DNA of 10,260 nt, taken from contig JAAXHZ010000016.1 in NCBI GenBank assembly GCA_012270625.1, forward strand, positions 1-10,260, in the 5' to 3' direction. This stretch comes from Dehalococcoidia bacterium (GTDB lineage Bacteria > Chloroflexota > Dehalococcoidia > SAR202 > UBA11138). Below the pieces are notes generated by a model. The model saw only the letters and a list, made by a program, of their open reading frames with translations, had not been told where the DNA came from and made no database searches. A program made the position numbers and the translations under genes. This document shows, one piece after another, positions 1 to 6,681 of the stretch (positions are counted from its first letter, which is position 1; each line of letters starts with the position of its first letter).

Positions 1-515
1 CTGCTGAACACACGTCTGACGGTCTCGATGTTGTGGTTGAGCGTATCCGGCTGTGAGTCCATTACCGTCGCCAGCGCATCCCAGTTGCCTTCGAAGTCTG
101 GAATCAACAGCTCTACCCTGCACTCGGGCAGCCTCTTGCGAATCTGTCGTACACACTGCGCGAATATGAACGCGCCCCCATCCGGCAGATCGTCTCTGTT
201 GACCGAAGTGATCACAGCGTATCTCAGCCCCATACGCTCCACGGTTTCAGCAAGACGGATCGGCTCCTCGAGGTCGAGTCCGACCGGCACTCCTGTCGTC
301 ACCGCGCAGTATGAGCACGCCCTGGTGCAGATGTCGCCCAGTATCATGAACGTCGCGGTTCCACGCTCCCAGCACTCTCCAATGTTGGGACAGTGCGCCT
401 CTTCACACACCGTGTGAAGCTGCTCGGACCTGAGCATGTCCTGAAGGCGCAGGTAGTTCGGCCCTCCGGGCATCCGTACCTTGAACCACTCTGGAAGACG
501 ACGTTGTACTGCCAT
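1..515 (-). CDS. lipA: Lipoyl synthase, partial (3' end beyond window)
   Basis: This radical SAM enzyme inserts two sulfur atoms into the octanoyl group carried by lipoyl domains or GcvH, the last step of cytoplasmic lipoate synthesis. 171 residues are visible, from the ATG at 515. The auxiliary cluster motif CX4CX5C is at residues 37/42/48 (CEEAHCPNIGECW). The radical SAM motif CX3CX2C is at 63/67/70 (CTRACSYC), followed by the conserved TSVNRDDLPDGGA segment near 103-115. The AV after the last cysteine resembles the Bacillus-type LipA rather than the E. coli CDV form. The C-terminal half, with the terminal RSSY-type serine, lies outside the window. A GGGGGAG Shine-Dalgarno lies just upstream (519-525). 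The gene is transcribed divergently from the methyltransferase operon. The paired cysteine motifs make the identification very secure. Confidence 0.97.
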   Translation of the reverse strand, partial: MAVQRRLPEWFKVRMPGGPNYLRLQDMLRSEQLHTVCEEAHCPNIGECWERGTATFMILGDICTRACSYCAVTTGVPVGLDLEEPIRLAETVERMGLRYAVITSVNRDDLPDGGAFIFAQCVRQIRKRLPECRVELLIPDFEGNWDALATVMDSQPDTLNHNIETVRRVFS

Positions 516-541
516 TCGCTCCCCCTGTCTGCACTGCCCTG

Positions 542-550
542 ATAATACCA
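542..550 (-). promoter_or_regulatory. Extended -10 promoter for lipA
   Basis: Read on the minus strand this is TGG followed by TATTAT, an extended -10 (TGn plus a hexamer one mismatch from TATAAT). It lies about 27 bases upstream of the lipA ATG and would give a leader of about 20 nt containing the Shine-Dalgarno. No good -35 is visible, which is usual for extended -10 promoters. The prediction is from sequence only. Confidence 0.45.
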
Positions 551-573
551 GATCGGCGCCAGCCGGTTCGTGG

Positions 574-601
574 CTGACTTACATGGCCCCTGTGCTATAT
601 T
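574..601 (+). promoter_or_regulatory. Sigma70-type promoter for the methyltransferase-maf-tatBC operon
   Basis: The -35 is CTGACT (574-579) and the -10 is TATATT (596-601), one mismatch from consensus, with 16 bp between them. The expected transcription start near 608 lies downstream of the GTG at 570 and upstream of the ATG at 633. It therefore argues for the ATG 633 start of the first gene. The promoter sits back to back with the lipA promoter in the divergent gap. Confidence 0.45.
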
Positions 602-632
602 GAATTCCGAAGGCAATATCTCGGTAAACGTG

Positions 633-1910
633 ATGATAACCAAAGCACATACCAAACAGACGATCCGGCGAGACTATCCCTCGCATGGGCAAGAACCCGA
701 GTACGCCGAGCTTCTACTCGGCGAAATGGACGAGCTAGGCGACACGTCGGCGGTATTCGAGGGCCAGACGATCAACGTCGCGGGCGGTATCCCGGGTGAG
801 CGAGTCATAGCCCGGATCCACCGCTACCGACGAAGACGTCAGCACCGAGTCTCCGGGATAGCGCAGACGGTTCTCACTCCGTCTCCTGACCGCGTCATAC
901 CGGAGTGCGGCTACTACGGCGCATGCTCAGGTTGCCAGTGGCAGCACATATCCTATCCATACCAGCTCGATCTCAAGCGCCAGCGAATAGTGCGTGAATT
1001 CGCTAGGTACGAGTCTCTCAGCGGAGTTCACGTCAGTGAAACATTGCCGGCTCCCACTGGGTTCTACTACCGCAATCACGCGCGGTTCACTGTGCGCCGG
1101 GGTGGCCAGCTTGGTTTCTCCAACCGGATCACACGCCGCTTTGTAAGAATAGACCACTGCATGTTGATGTCCCCTGCCATTAACAACACGGTCACTGAGT
1201 TTCAGGATCGCGCCGGAGAGACTACCAACATGTCGGTCAGAGTCGGCGTTAACACCGGCGACCTGCTGATCCAGCCCACGTTTCAGAACCCAGACATTGG
1301 CGTTCCGTCAGGTCAGACACATTACAGAGAGCGGATGGGACACACGGATCTGAGGATCGCCTCCCCCTCATTCTTCCAGGTCAACACCGCTCAAGCCATC
1401 AACCTCATTGACATCGTTAAGACCAGGCTGGATCTCCGTTCCAAAGACGTACTAGTGGACGCCTACGCTGGTGTCGGCGTGTTCGCGATCCTTCTCGCGC
1501 CTTTCGTGTCCAGGGCCGTTGCGATCGAAGAATCGGCCTCCGCCATCCAGGACGGCAAGTACAACGCAGCCGACTTGCAAAACGTAGAGTTCGTTCAACT
1601 CAAGACCGAAGAAGCGCTCGCCGACCTCGTACGGATCTGTAGTCTCGAAGCAGCCCCGGACGCAGTCATTCTCGACCCTCCCCGCGTCGGCTGTCACCCC
1701 GCCGCACTTGAATCGCTCGTCGATCTCGCTCCCCAGCGCGTCGCCTATGTTTCATGCGATCCACCTTCATTGGCGCGGGACCTCGACATCCTGACTCGCG
1801 GCGGCTACAGCGTGTCGGACGTCCAGCCTGTGGACATGTTTCCTCAGACATACCATGTAGAGTCTGTCACGACTCTGCTGAGATACGACACGGAAACGAC
1901 TGAGGACTGA
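633..1910 (+). CDS. SAM-dependent RNA m5U methyltransferase (TrmA/RlmC/RlmD family) with [4Fe-4S] site
   Basis: It methylates C5 of a uridine in rRNA or tRNA. Numbered from ATG 633 (425 aa), an N-terminal TRAM domain (about 25-75, with the GGIPGERV segment) leads to a [4Fe-4S]-type cysteine set CX5CX2C at 92/98/101, plus a fourth cysteine at 176 (IDHC). The Rossmann SAM motif is DAYAGVG (276-282), then LDPPR (347-351), then the catalytic cysteine at 375 in YVSCDP and the general-base glutamate at 410 in HVESV. All family residues are present. The frame also opens at GTG 570, but that lies upstream of the predicted transcription start, so ATG 633 is preferred; its Shine-Dalgarno is weak. The cluster resembles RlmD/RlmC, but target (23S rRNA or tRNA) cannot be decided from sequence alone. 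It is the first gene of a packed operon; maf starts 3 bases after its stop codon. Confidence 0.9.
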   Translation: MITKAHTKQTIRRDYPSHGQEPEYAELLLGEMDELGDTSAVFEGQTINVAGGIPGERVIARIHRYRRRRQHRVSGIAQTVLTPSPDRVIPECGYYGACSGCQWQHISYPYQLDLKRQRIVREFARYESLSGVHVSETLPAPTGFYYRNHARFTVRRGGQLGFSNRITRRFVRIDHCMLMSPAINNTVTEFQDRAGETTNMSVRVGVNTGDLLIQPTFQNPDIGVPSGQTHYRERMGHTDLRIASPSFFQVNTAQAINLIDIVKTRLDLRSKDVLVDAYAGVGVFAILLAPFVSRAVAIEESASAIQDGKYNAADLQNVEFVQLKTEEALADLVRICSLEAAPDAVILDPPRVGCHPAALESLVDLAPQRVAYVSCDPPSLARDLDILTRGGYSVSDVQPVDMFPQTYHVESVTTLLRYDTETTED

Positions 1911-1912
1911 CT

Positions 1913-2578
1913 TTGGCCGGCAATCTCAAGATTACCCTGCTCTCCTCATCAGCCAGGAGACGCGAAATCATCGGTCAGACCTTCGACGGCGTTTGGATCG
2001 ATAACTCCAGAGCAGACGAACCCCGACCTGAGCCTTTGGAAGCTGCGCGCGACTACGTAGTCAGATCGGCTGTCGCTAAACTCGGTTCTCCGCCGTGGAA
2101 TCGCTCCGAAGGGTTTCTTGTCAGCGCGGATACCGTCGTCGTTCTAAACGGCGACATACTCGGCAAGCCCGGCTCGAAAGACGAAGCGCGCTCCATGCTG
2201 GAGAGGCTCGACGACACCTGGCATGAAGTAATCACGGGTGTAGCGGTTCTCGACACCTTCACGGGCACGCTGGTCACCGACGCCGAGTCATCCCTGGTAA
2301 GGACTCGCTCGTTCACTGACCGGGAGATCAACGACTACGTATCCGGCGTCGAGCCTTACGACAAGGCAGGTGGCTATGCCGTTCAGGACGACAAGTTCAA
2401 GCCTGTGCTCAAGACCGAGGGCTGCTATCTGAACATCGTCGGTCTTCCGTTGTGCTTGGTGTGTATGCTGATGAGACGTCTTGGCGCAGCAGTCGAATTG
2501 CGGGACTTGAGCGGCATCCCCTACTATGGCAGATGCGCCGACTGCAAGCTCGCCAACATCGTGGAGGGTCTGTCGTGA
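1913..2578 (+). CDS. maf: Maf-family nucleoside triphosphate pyrophosphatase (YhdE type) with a cysteine-rich tail
   Basis: It hydrolyses non-canonical or excess nucleoside triphosphates to monophosphate and pyrophosphate (house cleaning). Signature motifs occur in order: SSSARRREI (11-19), SADTVV with the catalytic aspartate (71-76), HEVITGVAV (104-112), YDKAGGYAVQ (149-158) and NIVGLP (174-179). The KAGGYAVQ form matches the dTTP/UTP-preferring YhdE/Bacillus Maf group rather than the m7GTP-preferring YceF group; this assignment is family inference. The start is TTG 1913, supported by GAGGA at 1902-1906 with a 6-base spacer. At 221 residues it is longer than the usual 190-200 aa. The extra C-terminus contains two CxxC pairs (181/184 and 208/211), absent from standard Maf proteins. 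Its TGA overlaps the GTG of tatB, suggesting translational coupling. Confidence 0.93.
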   Translation: MAGNLKITLLSSSARRREIIGQTFDGVWIDNSRADEPRPEPLEAARDYVVRSAVAKLGSPPWNRSEGFLVSADTVVVLNGDILGKPGSKDEARSMLERLDDTWHEVITGVAVLDTFTGTLVTDAESSLVRTRSFTDREINDYVSGVEPYDKAGGYAVQDDKFKPVLKTEGCYLNIVGLPLCLVCMLMRRLGAAVELRDLSGIPYYGRCADCKLANIVEGLS

Positions 2579-2937
2579 ATATCCTGGGGATGGGGCCGAT
2601 GGAGATCCTTGTGATCCTTCTGCTCGCCTTCATTTTTCTGGGGCCGGAGCGCATGTCCGACGCCGCGCGACTTCTTGCAAAGGCTGTAAGAGAGGGACGC
2701 AATTTAGCCTCGTCCATACCTCGCGTCGTGGTCGAGGACGACGACATCAAGGTAGTCGAGCGCGGGAAGTCAACAAGTCTCATCGACGATCGACCTCCCC
2801 AGCCCTCTCAACCCCCGGCTCAAGACGCCCCGGAAGATAACGTCGACAACGACGGCCCTGTGCCTTTCTCACGCGGGTCAGCCACCTCTCAGAGCTCGAA
2901 GACCGCCGACTCGCGCACCGATGGTCAACCGCAATGA
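2575..2937 (+). CDS. tatB: Sec-independent translocase subunit TatB (TatA/B family)
   Basis: It is a membrane component of the Tat pathway, which with TatC recognises twin-arginine signal peptides. The 120-residue protein starts at GTG 2575, which overlaps the maf stop as GTGA, with GGAGGG at 2563-2568 and a 6-base spacer. A short N-terminal membrane helix (about 9-22) is followed by the hinge LGPERM (22-27), an amphipathic helix (about 28-47), and a long polar, Pro/Gln/Ser/Asp-rich tail (55-120). The LGPER hinge and the long tail are typical of TatB, whereas the second TatA/B protein in this window has the TatA FG hinge. Co-location and 4-base overlap with tatC support this role. TatA and TatB are hard to separate in some phyla, so the A/B label is less certain than the family. 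Confidence 0.87.
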   Translation: MNILGMGPMEILVILLLAFIFLGPERMSDAARLLAKAVREGRNLASSIPRVVVEDDDIKVVERGKSTSLIDDRPPQPSQPPAQDAPEDNVDNDGPVPFSRGSATSQSSKTADSRTDGQPQ

Positions 2938-3686
2938 ACGACGAGGGCGCCCCACTGCGGACCCACCTGCTGGAGCTGAGACGACGACTGACCTACGCGG
3001 CGGTGTCTGTGCTCGTTACGACGGCTGTCGCATTCGTCTTTCACGAGCAGATATTGGTTCTGCTGATGGAGCCTGCCCAGCAGTTCGTTGAAATACCCAC
3101 CGGCAAGCCGATCTATACAGAGCTCACCGAGTTTATATCCGTCGCCGCCAAGACCTCGCTCATAGTCGGATTCTTCGTGTCTCTTCCGTTCGTTCTGTAT
3201 CAGATAGTGATGTTCGTAGCGCCCGGTCTGAATCCGAAGGAGCGCAGGTATCTCTACGTGCTGATGCCCGCGAGCCTGCTGGCCTTCGTGGCTGGGGCGG
3301 CCTTCGGATACAGAGTGCTCTTTCCACCGATGGTGGACTTTCTGCTTAACTTTGGATCGGACGTCGCCATTCCCTTCATCAGCATCCGCAGCTACGTCAA
3401 TCTGATGCTGACACTGCTGTTTTGGATGGGTGTGATCTTCGAGATTCCGGTCGTTATATTCTTCCTGGCGAAGATCGGCCTAGTCTCACCGGAGGCGCTG
3501 GGACGCAACCGGCGATACGCGATCGTCGCAGCGTTCATACTTGGCGCTATCATCACCCCAACGTTCGACCCCATCAACCAAGCCCTGGTGGCCGGCCCGA
3601 TAATCGTGCTGTACGAAGCGAGCGTATGGTTAGCAAAACTGGCTGCTCGGGGAAGACGAAAGGCCGCCGCGCTGAGTGCGGAGTAG
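2934..3686 (+). CDS. tatC: Sec-independent translocase subunit TatC
   Basis: This polytopic inner-membrane receptor of the Tat system binds twin-arginine signal peptides. The 250-residue protein has the expected six hydrophobic segments. Diagnostic motifs are THLLELRRRL (10-19) at the cytoplasmic N-terminus, the P-K-E-R-R loop with the signal-peptide-binding glutamate at 103, and FEIPV with glutamate at 170. Both glutamates fall at the same numbers as in E. coli TatC. ITPTFDP (207-213) precedes the last helix. The length matches the family. The ATG overlaps the tatB stop as ATGA, so the pair is probably translationally coupled. It is the last gene of the operon; a hairpin follows in the gap before the convergent tatA. 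Confidence 0.97.
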   Translation: MNDEGAPLRTHLLELRRRLTYAAVSVLVTTAVAFVFHEQILVLLMEPAQQFVEIPTGKPIYTELTEFISVAAKTSLIVGFFVSLPFVLYQIVMFVAPGLNPKERRYLYVLMPASLLAFVAGAAFGYRVLFPPMVDFLLNFGSDVAIPFISIRSYVNLMLTLLFWMGVIFEIPVVIFFLAKIGLVSPEALGRNRRYAIVAAFILGAIITPTFDPINQALVAGPIIVLYEASVWLAKLAARGRRKAAALSAE

Positions 3687-3703
3687 TCGTACTGAAAACA
3701 GTT

Positions 3704-3730
3704 AGCGCCGCCCTGCTCTGGGGCGACGCT
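3704..3730. terminator. Hairpin between convergent tatC and tatA
   Basis: AGCGCCGCCC (3704-3713) pairs with GGGCGACGCT (3721-3730), 9 of 10 positions, around a 7-base loop. No T-tract follows on the plus strand. On the minus strand a TTTT run begins about 5 bases after the stem, so it could act as an imperfect intrinsic terminator for tatA and as a transcript-end hairpin for tatC. Confidence 0.4.
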
Positions 3731-3762
3731 GGCTGGGTCGACGATTGTTGACCGGTGTGACG

Positions 3763-3963
3763 CTAGGAGGGCTTCTGTCCTGTCCGGTCGCTTGAATCTG
3801 TGGCTGCGGGGGTGGTCGGCTCGTCCTCGGCAGTCGCCTTGCGGAACTCTTTGATTGACCGCCCTAGCGCGCCACCTATGTCCGTCAGCCTCCCAACACC
3901 GAAGATAATCAACACTATGAACAGGATGATTATTAGCTCCATCGGACCTATCCTGAAGGGCAT
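3763..3963 (-). CDS. tatA: Sec-independent translocase subunit TatA
   Basis: TatA is the oligomerising pore-forming component of the Tat translocase. The 66-residue protein has a short membrane helix (about 8-20), the diagnostic FG hinge (21-22), an amphipathic helix with [11 protein letters not shown] (33-43) and a short charged and Thr/Ser-rich tail. Length and FG motif are typical of TatA. The ATG at 3963 is chosen over the GTG at 3966 because AGGAG (3970-3974 on the complement) is 6 bases from the ATG but only 3 from the GTG. It lies on the opposite strand and converges on tatC, with its own promoter, so TatA can be made independently of TatBC. A stoichiometric excess of TatA is normal for Tat systems. 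Confidence 0.93.
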   Translation of the reverse strand: MPFRIGPMELIIILFIVLIIFGVGRLTDIGGALGRSIKEFRKATAEDEPTTPAATDSSDRTGQKPS

Positions 3964-4001
3964 CACAGACTCCTATAACAGAACTTGGCGACTCTCAATA
4001 C

Positions 4002-4030
4002 ATGATAGCGTTGGCGCATATCGTGGTCAA
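4002..4030 (-). promoter_or_regulatory. Strong sigma70-like promoter for tatA
   Basis: On the minus strand TTGACC (4025-4030) and TATCAT (4002-4007) are separated by exactly 17 bp. Each hexamer is one mismatch from consensus. The transcription start would be near 3995, giving a leader of about 30 nt that includes the AGGAG site of tatA. This is the best-formed promoter in the window. Confidence 0.65.
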
Positions 4031-4066
4031 TTCGACTCGCGTGCTGCGCTCCGCAACCATAACAAC

Positions 4067-4103
4067 TATAATTGAATTTCACTGAAAGCCCTCTGTTTAT
4101 AAT
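4067..4103 (+). promoter_or_regulatory. AT-rich promoter region of the HtrA protease gene, two TATAAT boxes
   Basis: Two exact TATAAT hexamers occur, at 4067-4072 and 4098-4103. Neither has a good -35 at 16-18 bp (TTGAAT at 4072 is 20 bp from the second). Use of the second box would leave a leader of only about 8 nt before the ATG at 4118, whereas the first would include the weak AGGG site at 4104-4107. Which box is used is undecided. Confidence 0.4.
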
Positions 4104-4117
4104 AGGGCATCACGATA

Positions 4118-5275
4118 ATGTCAGCCCAATTCCATCCGCAAGATACACATCTCACTCAACCAGAACCCCCGCCAGGCCCGCGACAGCTAAGCGCGAAGCG
4201 AGCGGCAATCGTGGTACTGGGCGCTGTTGCGCTGGGTTTCGCGCTCGGCCTGTTCGCAGCCTTTCAGTTTGGTTGGACCCAGGACGAGGAAGGCAGTCTA
4301 TTCGACGATGCCAAGGTGTCTCGCATCTTTGAAGAGGTCAGCCCGGCCGTCGTCGAGATCGAGGCGGTGAGGAGACTCGGCAATCTCCAGATAGACATTC
4401 CATTCTGGGGTTCGGGGTTCCTGGTCGATAGCGATGGACACATCGTCACCAACTACCATGTTGTCTCTGGCGGTGAGGAGTTCATCGTCCGGCTATCCGA
4501 CGGCAGCGAAATTCCCGCGGAGCGTCTGGGAATCAGCCAGGCCGATGACCTGGCCGTCCTCAAGGTAGATACCGCACACATCGAGGGCCTGACTCCCCTC
4601 ACCCTAGCCGACTCTTCCAAGGTTGCGCCGGGTCAGCTTGCGATCGCCGTAGGCAGCCCGTTCAGAGAGTTCAATTCGATCGGAGTCGGCGTTGTCAGCG
4701 GCATAGATCGCGGCCATCGGAGCATTCTTCAGCGGCCGATCCCGGATATGATCCAGACCGACGTACCGCTCAATCCCGGCAACTCCGGCGGGCCCCTCCT
4801 GAACTCTGAGGGCGAGGTCATCGGCATAAACACGTCGATCAGGGTCGAAAGTGGAAGTACGCGTGTCGAAGAGTTCAGAGTCGGCTTCGCAGTACCGAGC
4901 AATACCGCCCGCAGCTTGCTGCCGCAGCTCATAGATTCGGTCGATCTGAGGCGTCCCTGGATAGGCATACAGGGCGCGCCGGTGTCGCGACAGATGATGG
5001 AGAGTCGCGGCCTTCCGAGAGGTATCTATGTCACCGGCGTCTTCGCAGACAGCCCGGCTCGCGGGGCCGGACTGAAGGCTTTCCCTAGATTCGGCTCAAG
5101 TGGAGATGGCGACGTGATTACTGCCGTGGACCGAGTTCAGGTGGAGTCGGTCGATGACATGGTGAAATACCTGAACTCCAAGACGCCCGGCGATGTGGTT
5201 ACCCTTACCGTGTTCAGGGATGGACAGGAGCGCACTCTGGAAGTGACTCTCGCCCCATGGCCCGGCGGAGCCTGA
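4118..5275 (+). CDS. Membrane-anchored HtrA/DegP-family serine protease (S1C) with one PDZ domain
   Basis: It degrades or senses misfolded proteins outside the cytoplasmic membrane. The 385-residue protein has a Pro-rich cytoplasmic N-terminus (1-27), a single membrane helix (about 28-51) acting as signal anchor, a trypsin-like domain (about 65-275) and one C-terminal PDZ domain (about 280-380). The catalytic triad is intact: His114 in TNYHVV, Asp144 in ADDLAVLK and Ser223 in NPGNSGGPL. The order and length match DegS/HtrA-like anchored proteases. The ATG at 4118 has only a weak AGGG ribosome site. It is divergent from tatA across 154 bases and sits in an export-related cluster. Its substrate and paralogue name (DegP, DegS, HtrA) cannot be fixed from sequence. 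Confidence 0.94.
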   Translation: MSAQFHPQDTHLTQPEPPPGPRQLSAKRAAIVVLGAVALGFALGLFAAFQFGWTQDEEGSLFDDAKVSRIFEEVSPAVVEIEAVRRLGNLQIDIPFWGSGFLVDSDGHIVTNYHVVSGGEEFIVRLSDGSEIPAERLGISQADDLAVLKVDTAHIEGLTPLTLADSSKVAPGQLAIAVGSPFREFNSIGVGVVSGIDRGHRSILQRPIPDMIQTDVPLNPGNSGGPLLNSEGEVIGINTSIRVESGSTRVEEFRVGFAVPSNTARSLLPQLIDSVDLRRPWIGIQGAPVSRQMMESRGLPRGIYVTGVFADSPARGAGLKAFPRFGSSGDGDVITAVDRVQVESVDDMVKYLNSKTPGDVVTLTVFRDGQERTLEVTLAPWPGGA

Positions 5276-5329
5276 TCGCGCTGCCGTATCAGCCCATGTC
5301 CACCCGGGGTGTTGCTGGTTGAACTGTCC

Positions 5330-5947
5330 CTACTGCAACGGCGAAAAACTCATCGGCAGCAGCAGCTTGTTCTCCTGTGTCAACGGAGCAATCCCGCCGG
5401 GAGGCGGCCATACACCTTTTTCGCGAGTCTCAGCGCGAATCTGCGCCCGCTGGTCGTAGCTCTCGTATGCCCACATGTGAATCCAGGTGTTTAGACCGCC
5501 AAGCTCAGAGTACCAGGCGCCCACCAGGGGTGAGTACTTCTCACGCTCTTCGATGTGTTCGCCCCACTTTTCGATTACGTTAGGAATGTCTCCAGGGGCG
5601 TAGGTGTAGATCCGCATTTCATAGACCGGACCCAGCTTGGCTTCCCCATGATCCTTATTGAACGGCGCCGGCAGGAATATCTCCGACCGCATGTTGTTCA
5701 CGAACTCGGTATTGTCGGGCGGCCAGACTCCATCCTCTACCACCTTGGCGCGGATTTCGAGTCGCTGGTTAAGGTCGTCGTACGGCCAGATATGGACCAC
5801 CTGGTTCAGGGGCCCTGCCTCTGTGTACCAGAACCCGAAAAGCTCCGAGTAGTTCCTGCGGCCCTCCTTGATCTTGGCAGCCGCACGCTTTTCAAACTCC
5901 GGCACCGATCTCGGCTTGAGGTCGTAGGTCCTGAATTCGTAGATCAC
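5330..5947 (-). CDS. NIPSNAP family protein, two tandem domains
   Basis: NIPSNAP domains are ferredoxin-like alpha/beta barrels; the biochemical role of the bacterial members is mostly unknown. The 205-residue protein contains two copies, about 1-95 and 108-203. The repeated core is recognisable: GFWYTE...LNQVVHIWPYDDL...GVWPP (38-77) against GAWYSE...LNTWIHMWAYESY...GVWPP (143-182). The start is set at GTG 5947, because AGGAG (5954-5958 on the complement) lies exactly 6 bases upstream and family members begin M-I-Y-E-x-R-T-Y. An ATG 12 codons upstream at 5983 is in frame but has no ribosome site. No signal peptide or membrane segment is seen. It converges on the HtrA gene and has no same-strand partner here, so context gives no function. 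Confidence 0.9.
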   Translation of the reverse strand: MIYEFRTYDLKPRSVPEFEKRAAAKIKEGRRNYSELFGFWYTEAGPLNQVVHIWPYDDLNQRLEIRAKVVEDGVWPPDNTEFVNNMRSEIFLPAPFNKDHGEAKLGPVYEMRIYTYAPGDIPNVIEKWGEHIEEREKYSPLVGAWYSELGGLNTWIHMWAYESYDQRAQIRAETREKGVWPPPGGIAPLTQENKLLLPMSFSPLQ

Positions 5948-6221
5948 CTTACTCTCCTGATCCGACTTCACCGCCGCAGACATCGGCTGATGAGCTTATG
6001 TATCGCACTGCGAGTCACCCGAAAGACCATGTAGTCTTCCTTATGCTCGGCCGATTTGAAGCCTAACACGCCAACTCCGGTTTGTGAACCGATCGATGCG
6101 GTTGGAAGCTGTATCGGTTTAGTCGGTGATGCAGTTGAGATGACGATACGCCTCTAATGGTCATTCCCGAGAAAGAACGTCACCCCGTAGATGCTGTACC
6201 AGTTTGGTCGGTCATACATAT

Positions 6222-6292
6222 GTAGGGGCAATCCCTTGTGGTTGCCCGTGTTGGTCATCATGCTCAGGGCGCCCACAAGGGACGCCCCCTAC
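6222..6292. repeat. Inverted-repeat element, MITE/REP-like
   Basis: Two 26-nt arms, 6222-6247 and 6267-6292, are inverted copies matching at 21 of 26 positions around a 19-nt centre. Each arm begins GTAGGGG and contains TCCCTTGTGG. Short dispersed elements of this GTAGGGGC...CTTGTGG...GCCC type are, from general knowledge, widespread in intergenic DNA of Chloroflexota and some other phyla. Here it is far from any 3' gene end and has no clear target duplication. Confidence 0.75.
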
Positions 6293-6367
6293 GGTTGGGC
6301 CTCCGACTTGTATCTTGAGATTGTGTTAGAACCAACACACAGGAGGGTCGTGACAGACCGATTCCGA

Positions 6368-6388
6368 CTAAACTGATACAGGCTCCAC
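6368..6388 (+). repeat. Left copy of 21-nt direct repeat
   Basis: It matches 6959-6979 at 18 of 21 positions, including an exact 11-nt core ACAGGCTCCAC (6378-6388). The two copies lie 591 bp apart and bracket the hairpin-rich DNA. They could be a target-site remnant or a deletion/duplication scar. Confidence 0.55.
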
Positions 6389-6466
6389 CCCGTACTCCGA
6401 CTTGCAAAATCCGGGCGTGTGGCGTATTGTTCTTGCAGAACGGTTGTGCTGCGCACAGTAGCGTAG

Positions 6467-6646
6467 ACACACGTCCGAATACAGACGGCTGGGCCGTCCC
6501 CGACAGGGCTCGTTGTTCTCGGCAACGGCGCGATGAGCAGTTCCGTGCTGGCGGAAGCTATCGACGCCAACCCAGGATCAGTGCGCGTAACTCTCAGCAG
6601 AAGGGACGACCTGTTCGTCCATGTGCCGGTCAGAAGTGGGTGCTGA
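6467..6646 (+). pseudogene. Possible decayed coding fragment
   Basis: One plus-strand frame is open from a TAG at 6464 to the TGA at 6644-6646. It encodes a peptide with normal protein composition, including GLVVLGNGAM and SVRVTLSRRDDLFVHVPV, mostly with G or C in third positions. An ATG lies at 6533, which would leave only 37 residues, and there is no Shine-Dalgarno. I do not recognise the family. It may be a gene remnant or chance; homology search would decide. Confidence 0.2.
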
Positions 6647-6681
6647 AGGCATACGAGGCTAGAAGGTGAGCGCTGTAACGA

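Noticed and set aside
63..70. LipA with CAV rather than CDV after the radical SAM cysteines, as an unusual active site
   Set aside because: The same CTRACxxCAV form is normal in Bacillus-type LipA (coordinates here are residue numbers in LipA).
570..632. GTG 570 as start of the RNA methyltransferase
   Set aside because: It lies upstream of the predicted transcription start (near 608), has no Shine-Dalgarno, and the extra residues are outside the TRAM domain.
3964..3966. GTG at 3966 as start of tatA
   Set aside because: The AGGAG site is only 3 bases from this GTG but 6 from the ATG at 3963, which also gives the usual short TatA N-terminus.
4067..4120. Replication origin (AT-rich, TATAAT repeats)
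   Set aside because: No DnaA boxes (TTATCCACA-like) are visible and the AT-rich part is short; two promoter -10 boxes explain it better.
5276..5329. Terminator in the convergent HtrA/NIPSNAP gap
   Set aside because: Only a short imperfect CACCC/GGGGTG pairing is present and there is no T-tract on either strand.
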